A DNA stretch of 64,000 bases from positions 52,953,676 through 53,017,675 of the forward strand of contig CM049311.1 in NCBI GenBank assembly GCA_026874595.1, in the 5' to 3' direction. Source of the DNA: Sipunculus nudus (taxonomy: Eukaryota; Annelida; Sipuncula; Golfingiida; Sipunculidae). A model generated the notes under the pieces. That model was not told the DNA's origin, did no database searches, and was given only the letters and a program-made list of their open reading frames with translations. Within the stretch, counting starts at the first letter, position 1. Each line of letters starts with the position of its first letter. The position numbers and the translations under genes are program-made. Positions 35,543-48,639 of the stretch are shown here, piece by piece.

Positions 35543-38500
35543 GACCTTGATGAACCATAAGGGTAAAATACTTAGACATATTTATACAATGTCTAGAACA
35601 TGAGTCTGTTACAGCTAGACAAGAAAATCCTATATTACAGTACGTATATATATTCAGATATGGAACGTCGAACTGGATATATGACACACTTCATAATTAC
35701 GTCATAGCATAGACTGGTTTATGTATCCGTATTTTACGATGACCGGAGAAGTGACTTTACATTTCAAACATTTAAACTAGATAACGGGCTATGAATTCAG
35801 ATATACCGGCGTTACGTAAGAGACCTAGTGACGACAGACTGAATGGTTGTTCAAGTACATATCCGGCAAGATGCGAGTTTTGTGATAACGTCTTTCCATG
35901 ATGGACTCAATGTCATTAGTCCTCTCTTAACGTATACCACACAGTATTAAACATGAGAAAATGAGCAATAAAACAAATTATTGAACCATTAAATTATGGG
36001 GTAGCATGATATACCATGTACGTTATAGAATATAATTAATATCAATTGCATATATAAATTTTACATATTATAACCAACTCACTCTAAATCATAATAAATC
36101 TATTGTCATGCTCCTTTGTTATTCCTAAAGCATTGCTTATCAGAAACTCCAGATATCAATATTAGATTCAACCTTACCCTAAAAGAATTTGCAAATTATC
36201 CTCGAGACCACATGTTAACTCATTATGCAAAAAAAAACTATTTCCAAACATAGTTTTTAATCGTATATCAAGCTTTTTCTTCTGCAATCATTGACCAAGG
36301 TTTATTCGACAATCATTCAAGCACGTATTGACTAAGCCGAAAGTATCTAGGTTTTTCCTTATCGTCTACTAACAATATGGTACAAAAGAAACAACACGAA
36401 AACTACGATAGAAATGTAAATTTAATGATGCCTGAAGTGAACTGGGATGTACGAAAGTACATCAACGCTGTACATATATATCGCATTGTTAAGGTATAAA
36501 TGTGTTTGCCTAGTGGTTCCTGGTTCACAAAGGGACAGTTTTCATTTTGTCAATGATGCTTACAATAACTGCTGGGAGTAAATATTCGTTTCTAAACCTA
36601 AAACTAACTATATTTAAAAGTCTTCACTATTAGCTGGGTCAAAAGTCTGGAACAATTTTTCCAGGTAATTTAGATCAGCCACAGAATGTGCTTCCTTCAA
36701 GAAACGAAATAAATGAGGAATTTTCGAGAATTTATTCGCTACGTGACATATGGTACAGTTGCATATTTTTATATTGGTGTGTGTGTATAGCACTCTTTTT
36801 ACTTTGCATTCATTGATCATTTAAGAATAAAATTTACCTTTATTCCGTGTTACTTATTCAGAATATTGCATGACCAAGTCCATCAATGTTACAGAATGCT
36901 GTATTATAATTGCTTCGTAAATCCCTTTATGTGTATATACTGACTGTGATATTTTCGTTCTCTGCCTGCTTTTGGAAATATAAATGATATGCTTTCTAAA
37001 TATGCTTTCCTGTTTCAGAGTTCAGATAATTATAAAGGTCATATTTTATACTCTCAGCCATGATATCATAAGCGAATTGTAATGAAATTTAGTTAATTTA
37101 TGTTTTACTTGTAAATAGTAAAGGGCACCTTATTTTAGCTGGTTGGTTTATAATCCTAACATAACACTTGCTAGTAGTTGACTGGCCTAATTGTTAGCAG
37201 AAATAAATATCCCCAAACCTTACTGGTTCTGTTGGACTTTGAATTTGACATATCGGACTATTTACGGCCAAGATACAGCAAAATCGTCCATATATATATT
37301 TAGAAGTTAAAGCTACTTATATTATATAATATTGATGTCAATAATACGTCAGTTATACAATCAGCATTTTTAATTAAAAAACATGGCATTAATTGTTTTC
37401 ATAATTTTCTGAATAGCATAAATATAAGTTCCTTGATATAAAGTAAATTTCCTTGATAGCTTTGAGACAGCCGTGAAACTTGATATTATCAGAATATGTG
37501 AAAACAGAACAAGAAAGAAATATCAAAATGAAGAAGCTTCAACTTGTCACACCTCACTTAAATAAAGTATCCTTTTAAGGCATATATTATTATATAAATA
37601 TTATATACATTCAATACAGGTCAAAGTTAATATTTGTTTGGAACTTACGTGAACTTTTTTTGTGCTGATCCTGACGAACTTTAGTCGTTGCGTTGTATGT
37701 TCATATGATTTATATCGTTGCGTTGTATGTTCATATGATTTATACAGACTGTGTATCGATGTGTGGTCGGTCGGTTCATGAACAAACAATAAGGCACCTG
37801 GACCTACAGACCATAAGAGGCACGTCTGCCTTCCTACTCTGTTGACACGTCCATCATATACCTGTAATTAAGCTGCAGGGCGCAGCAGAGCAAATGGTGT
37901 GAGTATATATTTGCCTGGTTAATCAATGTATTTGCTTTATTGACTTAACCATTAACTCCGAAGCTAAAAAGAAAGGATTTCTCACCCATGCCTGTCTGTA
38001 ATAGCTTTATTGTCTGTTTGTTGTTGAGATGTTGCGCCTTGGGAGATGATTAGCTATGAATGTGGTCCAGGAAAACTTTGTACAATAGAGGTAGACACAG
38101 AGACAGTGTTTCCGAATTGAACAGACCAAGTAGATGAATCAGAAACTGGTGTTGCTACCACTGCTTATATCTCTCTCTCCCTGTGTTTAGAAAAATCATA
38201 CATCCATCGCCCAAACATTTTAAAGTGCCAATCCCATGTAAACATAATCTAGGGGTGAATTCAGACCCCCTACACGGCAGTATCCCGCTTACCTAGGCCT
38301 TTGAAGGCCCGAAACTGTTTATCACAGAGACATTGTACATGGTTTACTGTAGGGGGCGCGGCGCTTGCGGTGAGAGGTAACAGTCCCGGGCATAGGTAAA
38401 TGTAAAGCATCTTTTTTCATTGAATATTTTTTTTCATTAAATAGAATATTCAAAATACCTTACCAGTTTGAACTCGTCTGCTTGAGATGACGTGATATAT

Positions 38501-40240
38501 ATAATAAAGATCCTTTAACCATCTGTTTTTATTAAAAGGTCTTGCTTTTTTATTTATTTAATATCCAGCATAAATGCAGAACGTAATAGATATGCTGTAT
38601 ACTAAAAATAGTAAAACATTCGATACCAAAAGCGTTTTCAAGAAAAACAATAAGTGTACAATAAAAAATGGAGCATGTCGTCGACACGTATCGGGCATCA
38701 CATTGAGCGTATCGCAATACATATTAAACAGACGGACCGATACCCAGCCCTATTAGGAACTCATTTCTACTGAGTATGTTTATAGGGGCGCAGCAAATTT
38801 ATTTCCGAGTATAATATTGATACTTGTAATGATTATATAATAAATTATTTTCTTGTTCTGAAAAGAGTGTAACAATATCTTATTTACAGTATTGATAGAA
38901 ATAAAAGTGAAAAAAAAGATATAAAAAGAATTCGGTTATTTCATGACGACTCGCGTAAATCGATAGGCATACGTCCGCATAACGTCCATTTTGCTTAAAA
39001 AGTTTTCTGGTGTTGAACCACAGAGTAAGTCGATAGCGTATAATCAGTAGCATACAGACATCACACACAACCTCAGTTATCATACCGATCGATTCTCCAC
39101 GTAGTGCTATGCCGGGCTGGGGTACTTTGTTAAGTGCCTGCTGGTGCGCTGTATTGAAATTCACTTTGTTGACAGTGCAAACCATGTGAAATTACCCTGA
39201 TATTATGGCGGCATTCTGCAGGCTGTGAATAGTAACGTAGATAACATCGTCATGTAGCGAAACCCAATGTCAAAGGATCATGTACTTCGTGACCTCGCAG
39301 TGACATTAAAGGCAAATAAACGTACTAAGTATATTATTAACAATAACCAATTAACCTAATCGGATATAAGCTTCTAGTTTCTCCTATCTCTGCGACCAGT
39401 ACATGCAATCGTTGTTTGAAACAAGAATTGTGTCGTACACACGGCATATATCTAATTAATAAGGAATGAAAGAAAACGTTATATTTACTAGTGTTGTCAA
39501 AAACGATTTATGCTGTTTCATGTGTGTAGATCTCCTAATCTTGACATTTATTTTTCTTGAATTTGGCTGCCACTTGTATCCTAGACTGGTGTTTTCATGA
39601 AAAGAATGTTGTACCGGTGATCCTACAAATCTGCGAAATAAATATAAAGGAAATTTCAAAAGAATGAAAGACAAAAGCAATAATAATAAGCATTTAACTT
39701 TACCACGGCCTTATAGTGCAGTGTATCACATGCAAGAAGCCCCTATCTTGTAATAACATTTACTTAAAGTTATTGTATTAGTACACCTCATATTTCCCGT
39801 GATATGTAAAAATTTTGGCTGCCAAACAAAATAATTTTAAAAAATTGACCCACGGGGTGGTTACAGGGGAGAGGTGCTTGTTTGCGAAGGTTTCCTCTAA
39901 AATAAATATTAATAAACATTGACCCTCGAGTTTTCTTATTAAATAAAATTACACCAAAAACATAACAAAACCAACCACTTGAAATTAACACCACATATTT
40001 GCAAATATTATGGCCGAAGGATTTAAAAAAAAATAGGATGTCCACTTTTCACAAAGAAAATTTACTCGATGACACATGCTGACATATGTGACATGTCATA
40101 TGTTACCTGGGGGGGGGGTATGTTAATTTTATTGGGTTTTTTTTTAATTTGCAAAATATAAAAACGTTAAAAAAATGCCAAAGTGGAATCACTTTGCCTC
40201 TTCAAATATAGGTCCGGGACAACCATTGTGAGATAAAAAG
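35543..40240. other. intergenic region upstream of GRL-2
   Basis: No supported coding sequence in about 4.7 kb. It must contain the GRL-2 promoter, on the side near 35543. A 30-base direct duplication (cgttgcgttgtatgttcata...) lies at about 37684-37744. A G run is near 40111. Confidence 0.6.
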
Positions 40241-41195
40241 CGTAATCATACGCAATGTCACACCCACGGTCAGAATCGTCTGCCTTCCTGGCTAACCATT
40301 ATGCTCCCACTGAGAAAGAAATGGCAGCAGTCCTGTTCGGACTTAAGAACGGAACTATGAACGGAATGTTACTGTGATAAATGATCATCTACCACTCGTA
40401 ACCATAGACTGAGAACAAACCACTTTCCAAGTCACCACGACGCCTACGGAATTTCCTACTTCAAGCACTGGAGAACAACTTTAATCGTATGCATAAACCT
40501 GTCAAAGAACTGACAGTCCCAAATACGCTGCCTCGTGCACCAGTCAGCAATGATGAACCAACCTGTGCAGGTACCAACCTATCATTCACACCAAAACGGC
40601 TCAATCTAATACGCGCTGCGACCCAAGATAGTCCTGCATTACAAATCTTGAAAAAAATATCAAGAACGGATGGTCTAGATGGAGTGAGATACCACAACCT
40701 GACAACGATTATTACCTTACTATGGATACAGATATGAGCTGATTGCTCAGGATGTGTTCTGAGAACTGTCATCCTTATTTTGTTAAAACCAGATATCAAA
40801 TATTAAGAGAACGTTGGACATTCAGGCATCAACTTGCATCTACTCACTTGATTTGTCAAGTGAGATTAGGGAGTTAGTATGAGCTTGTGATACCTATAAT
40901 ACATGTGCGTCTCTTCCAGACAAGCAACCAAATGAACCACTCCATGAAATCCCAGATTTACCTTGGGTAAAGCTGGGCACTGACATACTCAGTATTCAAG
41001 GCCGCAAGTATCTTGTTTATAATTTAACGCTGAATTCGGTCACTTCTTTGAGGGCGACTACCAACCAGATACTAAAGTAGAATAAACAGAGTGATGACGA
41101 AAACGAAGCATCACATATCCAGACATGGGATACCGGACAAAGTTATCAGTCGTAACTGTTTCCAGTTTACATCTGAGGTGTTTCAGAAGTTCAAA
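40241..41195 (+). pseudogene. pol: gypsy (K02A2.6-like) RNase H-integrase fragment
   Basis: Broken frames give RNase H-like residues (ANHYAPTEKEMAAVLFGLK) from about 40290. A linker reads NDEPTCAGTNLSFTPKRLNL, RAATQDSPALQ and YELIAQD. The integrase start then reads EIRELV, ASLPDKQPNEPLHEIPDLPW and VKLGTDILSIQGRKYLV (first catalytic D region, about 40985) and ends near TSEVFQKF. At least six frame changes occur. RT is absent to the left and the rest of integrase to the right. It could belong to the same family as the gag/RT pieces at 21.5-24.3 kb, which lack exactly these domains; that is inference. Confidence 0.75.
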
Positions 41196-43519
41196 TATAA
41201 CTTTTGCTAATTTTTTTTGAGTAGAATTTGGACACAGGTATCATTTACTAATTAAAGATGTGGAGAAAAAGAAAAAAGCTGTTTCAATCCTGGCATTTGG
41301 ATGTATGGGAGCCATCTTTGATTCAAAATGGCCGTCATACGAAACCATACAATATCTCAGCACTTAAACATGTTAGTATCGTTAGATAAAATTCCAAATA
41401 GCAATTTCTTGGGTCATGGAATTTAAATTTGACAATTTCAAAATTATACCATGACAGCCATCTTGGTTTTCAAAATTGAAAAACACCTATTTATCCTGTT
41501 AATTTTGCTGTCGGGGGTGCTATAATAGTGGATTAGGGGTAATCGGAATCTCTTTTATTTTTGCTAAAGAGATATTATTTCACATATAAAACACACACAC
41601 ACACACAGATATATAGACGGCACCAGTTTAATGTTCATATATTTATACAACCTTTTAACCTCCCTAAACCTGTGTCGTCGTCATTACTTCTCAGTATTTT
41701 TATTTTCATTTGATATCAGTTCTCAGACTGTACGTCTGAATACGGCATCTCGACAATTGCCTGGATATGGACACCATATTGCCTGAACAGCTCTGCCCGT
41801 CAGAGCTCACAGTTTGATGCTACAATAAATCTACCAGCTTTTCTTATCAAAGTATCTCACTGGTGGCGCCACCAATACCTCAATGCTGAATATGAATCAT
41901 ATGACCAACATTTGTATAAAATTGGCTAAATGACAAAGTCGGCTTCTTGTTAACCTACCAACATACTGAACCTACCTACTGAACTAGAACTATTCGAACA
42001 AACTTGAGAGAAATTATTTTAGGGATTATTAATATTGAACAATTTGGCTGGACTGTTTCGGAGAAGATTTTTAAAAAGTTTTTCAGTGTTTACCCTGTAA
42101 AATCTAAGTCCATGCAGATAGCCAAAGAAATAATAAGTTCAATCCAACATGTTTTTTTATATGACTGATTTTTTTTTAAATAAAATTTAGTTATGCTAGC
42201 TCCTGCCTTGTTTTGAGGTAGTATGGGTTAATTTACAAACGACGGACGACGCCACACGATCACATAAGCTCGCAGGTTCGAAAACAAATACTTAGAAGCT
42301 AAATGTGAAATATATTCTGAGAGCTACAGGATAAAACACATGAATATTTAGCACATTGAAAGTCAGACTGTCCTTAGTGTTTAAGACAGTTTACTGAGAC
42401 TGTGTAAAGATCAAGCATTTGATCAAGCATTTGATCATAAATTAGAATGACGCGTCTCATTTACTTATCAGCATAAAAAATGTGGAACCCAATCGGTTCA
42501 GAATGTTCTTAAAACATGTAATTAAGAGTTGTGGCTATTCATAGCAATCTGTTTGGTTTATATGCAATTACATACAAAACTTTACTTTTCCAATTATTAA
42601 AGCTTTGAAATTTAATATGCAGGCTTTCTTTTTAATTGTCAACAACTGTTACACAAGTTTAATATCAATGTACGGACCAGAAGTTTGAACTCTGTAAACA
42701 AATATTTTATTCATTATATTATACTTGAAATAATAAACGTCATTTAAAAGTTAGAATTTTGCATAACCATTAAAAACATTAGCAAAATAGTGAGTTCAAT
42801 GTCATAACCACTTGTTTATTTAAAAAAAGTTCTATGAGCTTGACAGTAGAGCGTGAAGCGTAAATCTGTGCCTACATTAGGAAAAAAATAGAACAAACCT
42901 GTCGAAAGAAGTTATTTACAGGGGTGACATTTGTATTGTAAACATGTTGTTAATGTATTGTGAATATAAGTTGCACAGTGCTTACGTGCTGATGTGTGAT
43001 ATAAAAACATATGTACTTTGAACGTACATGTAATCTCAGTAATATTAACATTTATAGACTCGTTGTCTCACTGCACAATATCCGCACGGACGCGCCATCT
43101 GAGTACAGCCAGCAAAAGTATTCTGCCCAATGGACTGCAGTTTTGTACATGAAATGACGATAGGTAGTATATCATGGGCGCAGTTTGGTGTGGACGAGAA
43201 AAGATGTCACTTTTCAACCGAGAGTACATATCATGTTATATCCCCCGCATTGTGCCAATTAATAGACTTTCATTTTGCCTAAAAATAGGCTCCGATTCCA
43301 ATCTGTAATAATACAACTTATTAACAAAAATGTCTCAGAGTGTTGCGAACCTTCTCAAATATCATTGAATTTCCAGTTTTCCATAACTGACTGATACAAT
43401 GGCGTGATTCGCCTGTCTACATGAAATTGCGAAACCCAGTAATTTAACACATGATTAAATAAATCATGCAAGTTTTATGGATTAAAATCATAACTTACGT
43501 TTTATTGCGAAAAATGCCT
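41196..43519. other. AT-rich intergenic region
   Basis: No supported gene. A short CA run lies near 41588, the perfect palindrome GGTGGCGCCACC near 41863, a 13-base direct duplication near 42413, and at 42240-42280 an acgacggacgacgcc block that resembles the ends of the dispersed repeats at 20.8 and 62.7 kb. Confidence 0.55.
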
Positions 43520-43940
43520 ACTCCTGGATCTAGAGGCGCACAAGGGGAATTCGCCAAACCCCTAAAATTTCTTGGGAAAAGGTTTTCACTTATTGGTGCC
43601 TAAGTATTTCCTGTTATTTGGTACCAACATTCCTTCAAAATTGCTAACATTTACAGTGAAAGTTGTAAACCAATTTCTCACCACACGAGGAGGACACGCT
43701 AACCCAAACCATTAACCATTCGGCCGATACACGCCCTTCACATTTACTCTTTGAATCCTGAAAAAAATCTTCCCCCTCCCATATCCAGAAATTACTTCTG
43801 TGCCCACCACTGATCAATTATTATTTTATTTTAATGTTTGTATGATATGGTTACATCTTGCATACCCCGCTGCAGGGGGGGGGGGGGGGGGGCTTGGATG
43901 CGGTAGGGGAGATGGGAATTGGAACCCCCCCCCCCCTTTT
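43520..43940. repeat. dispersed-repeat-like stretch with G18 and C12 runs
   Basis: The stretch starts with tggatctagaggcgcac, similar to 16447. It ends with a run of exactly 18 G at 43875-43892 and a run of 12 C at 43925-43936, about 30 bases apart. The two homopolymers are complementary and could fold back. The family is not known. Confidence 0.4.
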
Positions 43941-44124
43941 GAAAAAGGAAATTGCGCCCTTGTTTTAATGCGCCCTTTCTCGTGTTGTATTCACGAGGTA
44001 GAATATTACCGTAAAACTTCTGGAGAATGATGAACAAAACGAGTTTTATTGACACTTCTGTCATCTCTCCATATCTCGTAGACAAAATCAGGATAAACAG
44101 GAAGAGCAGGACTAAAATGATGTG

Positions 44125-44700
44125 GATGAGCTGACCGTGATGATAGTAATCATTACGGATGTGTTGCGCGTGATGATAGTGATCATCATGGATATGTTGC
44201 GCGTGATAATAGTGATCATTTCGGATGTGTTGCGCGTGATGATAGTGATCATCACGGATATGTTGCGCGTGATAATAGTGATCATTACGGATGTGTTGCG
44301 TGATAATAGTGATCATCACGGATGTGTTGCGCGTGATAATAGTGATCATTACGGATGTGTTGCGTGATAATAGTGATCAGCACGGATGTGTTGCGCGTGA
44401 TAATAGTGTTCATCAGGGATGTGTTGCGCGTGATAATAGTGTTCATCACGGATGTGTTGCGCGTGATAATAGTGATCATTACGGATGTGTTGCGCGTGAT
44501 AATAGTGATAATCACGGATGTGTTGCGCGTGATAATAGTGATCATTACGGATGTGTTGCGAGTGATAATAGTGATCATCATTGATGTGTTGCACGTGATG
44601 ACAGCGATCATCACCGATGTGTTACCCTTGATGACAGTGATCATCACCGATGTGTTACCCGTGATGACACTATCATGCCAGTGATCATCACGGATGGGTT
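44125..44700. repeat. 33-bp minisatellite, about 17 units
   Basis: The unit is approximately gataatagtgatcat followed by cacggatgtgttgcgcgt. Most units are 33 bp, some 30 bp. As the period is a multiple of three, all frames stay open on both strands and give 11-residue repeat peptides (VIIVITDVLR on plus, HAQHIRNDHYY on minus). These are judged non-coding. Each unit contains the palindrome TGATCA or a one-base variant. Units at the right end drift (gttaccc instead of gttgcgc). Confidence 0.93.
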
Positions 44701-44848
44701 GCCCAAAATTACAACTAGAATACGGGAAGTAATAAGCAACTACGTGTACCCGCCATTAAACAGAGGCACGGGTAAAGTAAGGCACTGACATGACATGACT
44801 ACAAATTTGTGACATCAGTGATGCCAATTAAACTGCTAATATTATAAT

Positions 44849-45340
44849 TGAACCACTCATGAGATATGAGCAATTTCTACCTATAGCAAACGCACGGATG
44901 GACGCCACCAGTCTATAGACATGCATAATTTCAGGCCAAAACAGTATATCAAAGGGCATTAATTTATTCTATGAAACTTGCAGGGAGGTGGCGCTACCCC
45001 TCTGGTCTACGAGACAAATCTCGGAGATGGATGGACATGCCAATGTTCCAAAACATTGAACCACTTCTAAGATATGAGCAATTTTCACCTAAAGCAAACG
45101 TACGGATAAACACCACGCAAAAATGATTGCAGATGGCGCCACCAGTCTAGTATACAAATTGGGAGATCCAAGATCTATTGACATGCAAAATGTCAGTTCA
45201 ATACATTAAATCACTTCTGAGATGAGCTGTTATCAAAAAGACACCCGGATTCATACTGCGCATAAGGACTGCAGGTTGCGCCACCTGTCTCTGTTTTGCA
45301 AAACAACATAGGAGAGCATATAACTATGCAGGGTGTCGGA
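44849..45340. repeat. three diverged tandem units of about 130-210 bp
   Basis: Phrases recur in the same order: ccactcatgagatatgagc at 44853, ccacttctaagatatgagc at about 45061 and tcacttctgagatgagc at about 45209. Each is followed by an acggat or cggattca motif, a tggcgccacc or ttgcgccacc motif and gaca/atgca phrases. The units differ in length through deletions. Confidence 0.65.
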
Positions 45341-45454
45341 AAGATCGGTACAAGGGTCTCAGAGGAGTTCTCCGGAAACGAACGTGGCGGCGGTGGCGGA
45401 AGAGGAGGAACCCACTCAAAAACATAGGTCTGCAAAACTTTCTTTTTGCGGATA

Positions 45455-45511
45455 CAATGTTCATCATAGATGGCCTGCCTGTAATGACAGTCATCGTCAG
45501 GGATGCAATCA
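45455..45511. repeat. orphan units of the 33-bp minisatellite
   Basis: Phrases ttcatcatagatggcctgcc and gtaatgacagtcatcgtc match the degenerate right-end units of the array at 44.1-44.7 kb, about 750 bp away. They abut the CR1/Jockey-like remnant. Confidence 0.55.
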
Positions 45512-46120
45512 GACCAATGTACTTTGTTGTACGGGGTTCCCTAGAGATCCGTGTAAGGACCTACATTGTTCATTTTATATAATCACAACTGATATCTCAC
45601 ATAATATCTGCACATGAATGTTCATTTCATAAGTATGCTGATGACACTGAACTGTCAAAAAGTAGTCAACCAGATGAGTTCAGCTCTGTCCCGTTCAGCA
45701 TACAGACTTGTTTTGAGGATGTACTCTCATTGATGACCAGCAACAAACTTAAATTGTAAAGTTTTGTCTTGATAACAGACAAGACTGAAATTATGCCCGT
45801 CGGATCTAAGCCCTTAGCATTGGGGGCTGCACTGTTCCTTTTCAAAATTCAAAGAATTATCTAGGTGTTCAGATTGATTGTAATCTTTCAATGCATGATT
45901 ATATTATTAGTATAAGTCGTGCGGCCTTTCTCGAGCACCGCCGTTTAACTTCCATCCGGCGTTTCTTCTCAACTCAAGGGTGCTATCGGCTCATTTGCGC
46001 CACAGTAATATCTCGCCTGGATTATTAATTGTAATTCAGTTCTTGCTTAGTTACCGGCAGAACAAGTCTAGCGCCTATACAGATGGTCCAGCATATTGCT
46101 GCGCGTCTCATTCTTAAGAA
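45512..46120 (+). pseudogene. CR1/Jockey-like LINE reverse transcriptase fragment
   Basis: Broken frames give GVP.RSV.GP near 45540, then FHKYADDTELSKSS with YADD at 45634-45645, then CFEDVLSLMTSNKLKL, DKTEIMPVGSKPLA, YLGVQIDCNLSMHDYI, ICATVISRLDY and QHIAARLILKKR. This is the palm-to-thumb part of a CR1/Jockey-group RT. There is no endonuclease and no 3' end: the fragment is cut at both sides by other repeats. Several stops and frame changes show that it is dead. Confidence 0.85.
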
Positions 46121-46121
46121 G

Positions 46122-46750
46122 CGTGAAGGCTGTATCTTACTGAGCTGCGACAAATTGCGACTAGTTGGAGACTCAATAATTGCGAGAAAATAGGCGAATT
46201 AGCGACAATTTTTACTTGCAATTTTCACTCCCACTGAATTGTACTTACGATACGTTTGCGTACATCGAACGAGTGTTGCACCAATTTCATAAGCTGGAGT
46301 TCGTATACCCGTCGCGCGATTGTTGTGCGATGTTCTCAAGACCTTCGCACAACATTTGTGAGATATTCGCAAGACATACGCAAGAAACAATCGCAAATTT
46401 GCTACACTTGCGAGTCCCATGCGACGGATTCTCATTTTTATCATTTAGGTCGCGAACCCCTCGCGAAGGTGTCTCGCACTTCTCGCAGAAACTGTTTCGG
46501 GAATAGTTTGCGACTGGTTCGAGACGGGTTCGAGACACCAGCGACGCCTCTGTGACTATTTTGAGAGAATTTATTGTCGTGTGAATTTGCGATTTTTTTT
46601 GTGCATGTTCAAAATTTGTACGATAAGGAAGCGATAGGTTGCGTATCATGCGAGGAAATTGAGACCGGCAAAAATGTTCCAAGACTCTTGCGAATGACGT
46701 TCGAAATTTGTCGCAAACTGTCGCAGCCCAGTGATATACAGGCTTCAGAC
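46122..46750. mobile_element. non-autonomous DNA element with ~41-bp inverted ends, GCGAC-rich
   Basis: Bases 46121-46161 and, on the opposite strand, 46750-46710 align end to end with 33 of 41 matches by eye. The core is ACTGRGCTGCGACA then TTGCGAC. The interior is packed with TTGCGA/TCGCAA and CGAGAC motifs, giving a CpG-rich composition unlike the neighbours. No transposase frame is present. A target duplication was not found, so the outer limits could be shorter (an inner pair GCTGCGAC...GTCGCAGC lies at 46144-46727). The superfamily is unresolved. Confidence 0.7.
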
Positions 46751-46905
46751 CATTGATCGGCAAGGATGGGTCGTCCATAATGACATTGGTCGTCACAGAT
46801 GGGTTGTTTATGATGACAGTGAACATCACGGTTGAGCTGCCTATTATGACAGTGATCGATACGGATGGGTTACCCATGGCGACAGTGATCGTCACGGATG
46901 ATCGT
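46751..46905. repeat. diverged 33-bp minisatellite units
   Basis: About five units with phrases such as atgacagtga, tcgtcacgg and atgggttgcc/acc relate to the array at 44.1-44.7 kb. They lie immediately right of the TIR element and run into the L1-like LINE. Confidence 0.65.
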
Positions 46906-48440
46906 CGCAGCCTCTCTTGTCCCTTGGCAGTACTGTGATATTCTTTTTAACGAGGCATCTTTTATGATCCCACATGAAGTCTGATAACGATTTTTCTAAT
47001 TTTTTGACGACCCAAAATGGCATAAAAATCACATTTGAAAAATACCAAATCACACTAGATGCAATAGAATTAACTACAACCATTTTCCCAAGTATATGTC
47101 AAAGACCCTTCTGACCATAAATATAGGATGCTCTGAAATTTCTTTGATTCCAAATTTATTTTACTTGCATCTTCATTTCCAAAATAAAACCCCAAAACCT
47201 TAACATATCCGGAGGTCCATATAATATTACAAAGCTGATCCCTCCTCCCCAAATTACTCCCTAACCCTGCATAAACCCTAAGTTTTTTTCCAAATTAGCT
47301 CCTGAAGCCCCCTGAAAATATGTAAAATGTTAAACATATGTTTAAAGAAAATGAGTCTGGCATAAACAATGTTGTATTGTCGGCGTATTGTGCCAATTTT
47401 AATTCAGTATTATCAGGTAAGAGAATTCCTTTTATTTCTCTTTCTTTCCTTATAGCATTTGCCATTTTTTCAGCAACAATAATATATAATAAAGGACCTA
47501 ATGGGCACCCTTGTCTGGTGCCCCTAAATAAACTTAGGAAAGACGACATACATCGATTTATCTTCACACGGCTCTGTACCTCATTGTAAAATAACATAAC
47601 CTATTTAATAAAGTCCGGACCAAACCCAAAGTAATTTAAACATTTAAACATGAATTTCCAATTGAATCGATCAAACGCCTTTTCTTGGTCGACACATATT
47701 AATGCTCCCGGCAATTTTTTGTCTTAATATATTGAATTACATCTCTTATTAAAGTTGCAGTTTGAACAACAGAACTTCCTTTTACCGAACAAGTTTGATC
47801 CTTATTTATAATGGTATGCAAAACCGACCGTACACGATTTCCTATATAACATTTCGTTAAGATTTAAAATCAACATTCAATAAAATAATCGGACGCCAAT
47901 TCCTTAAAAAAGGTGGCTTGTCCCCTTTTGTAAACCAGTGATATCACGCCTTTGTGATACTGACATTTTTACCTGAACGAAAAGTACTGTTGAAAACATT
48001 AACTAATCCGGTCCTATTATGTTCCAAAAGTGACGGTAAAATTCACAAGTTAAACCATACGTGGCTGGATTTTACCTGGTTTGAAATTATGTAGAGCTAT
48101 TGAGATTTTTCTTTCACAAATAGAACAATCGGCTTTTGTTAATTTAATGCTTTGTTAAGACAAAAAGAATTGTTCCGCTGTCGGATCGGTTGGTACCTCT
48201 TTATAAAGATCTTTATAAAAGGAAACTCCAGTGCCCAGCATACCTTTAATGTCTGAGTGCACATGACCTTGCTCGTCTTTGAGAGCACTCACGGTTCGCT
48301 TCACCCCCCTTTGTTTTTCCAGTCCCACAAAAAGATCTGGTTAATTGTTCTCCCTTCTCCCTAGAGGGAGGAATTATGTTTTAACCTTTGCATCGACTGG
48401 GCCAGTCTATATTTTGCCCTACTGTATGGAGATGTTGAAA
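46890..48440 (-). pseudogene. L1/Tx1-like LINE reverse transcriptase fragment
   Basis: Read from 48440 downward: GLEKQRGVKRTVSALKDEQG, FYKDLYKEVPTDPT, a KP.FLRNWRPIILLNVD block near 47900, VDQEKAFDRFNWKF near 47690, FRGTRQGCPLGPLL near 47520, AQYADNTTLF near 47390 (YADN in place of YADD), LGFYFGN near 47180, then SLSDFMWDHKRC near 46980 and KRGC at the end. The order and the late WD/KRGC block are those of the L1/Tx1 group. The second catalytic Asp is replaced by Asn, and there are many frame breaks. The 3' end is lost in the minisatellite. Confidence 0.85.
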
Positions 48441-48639
48441 GCCAAGGATTTTCAGAGACGGTACTCTAATTAAAAAATAGTCGAATTTTGCTCCCTCTGT
48501 GTTCCCGCTCCATCAGCGGGTAAAGCAGACGGAGAAAATTTCGACCTACTATTTAATTTATAACAGAACAAAGACGGAGGCCTTTTAACTTTAACACTGA
48601 CCCATTCCTAGCTGATCTCACGTCTGTATACATAGTTTA

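Noticed and set aside
43831-44684. Long open frames on both strands over the 33-bp array
   Set aside because: Explained by the three-multiple period; no start context, splice context or similarity supports coding.
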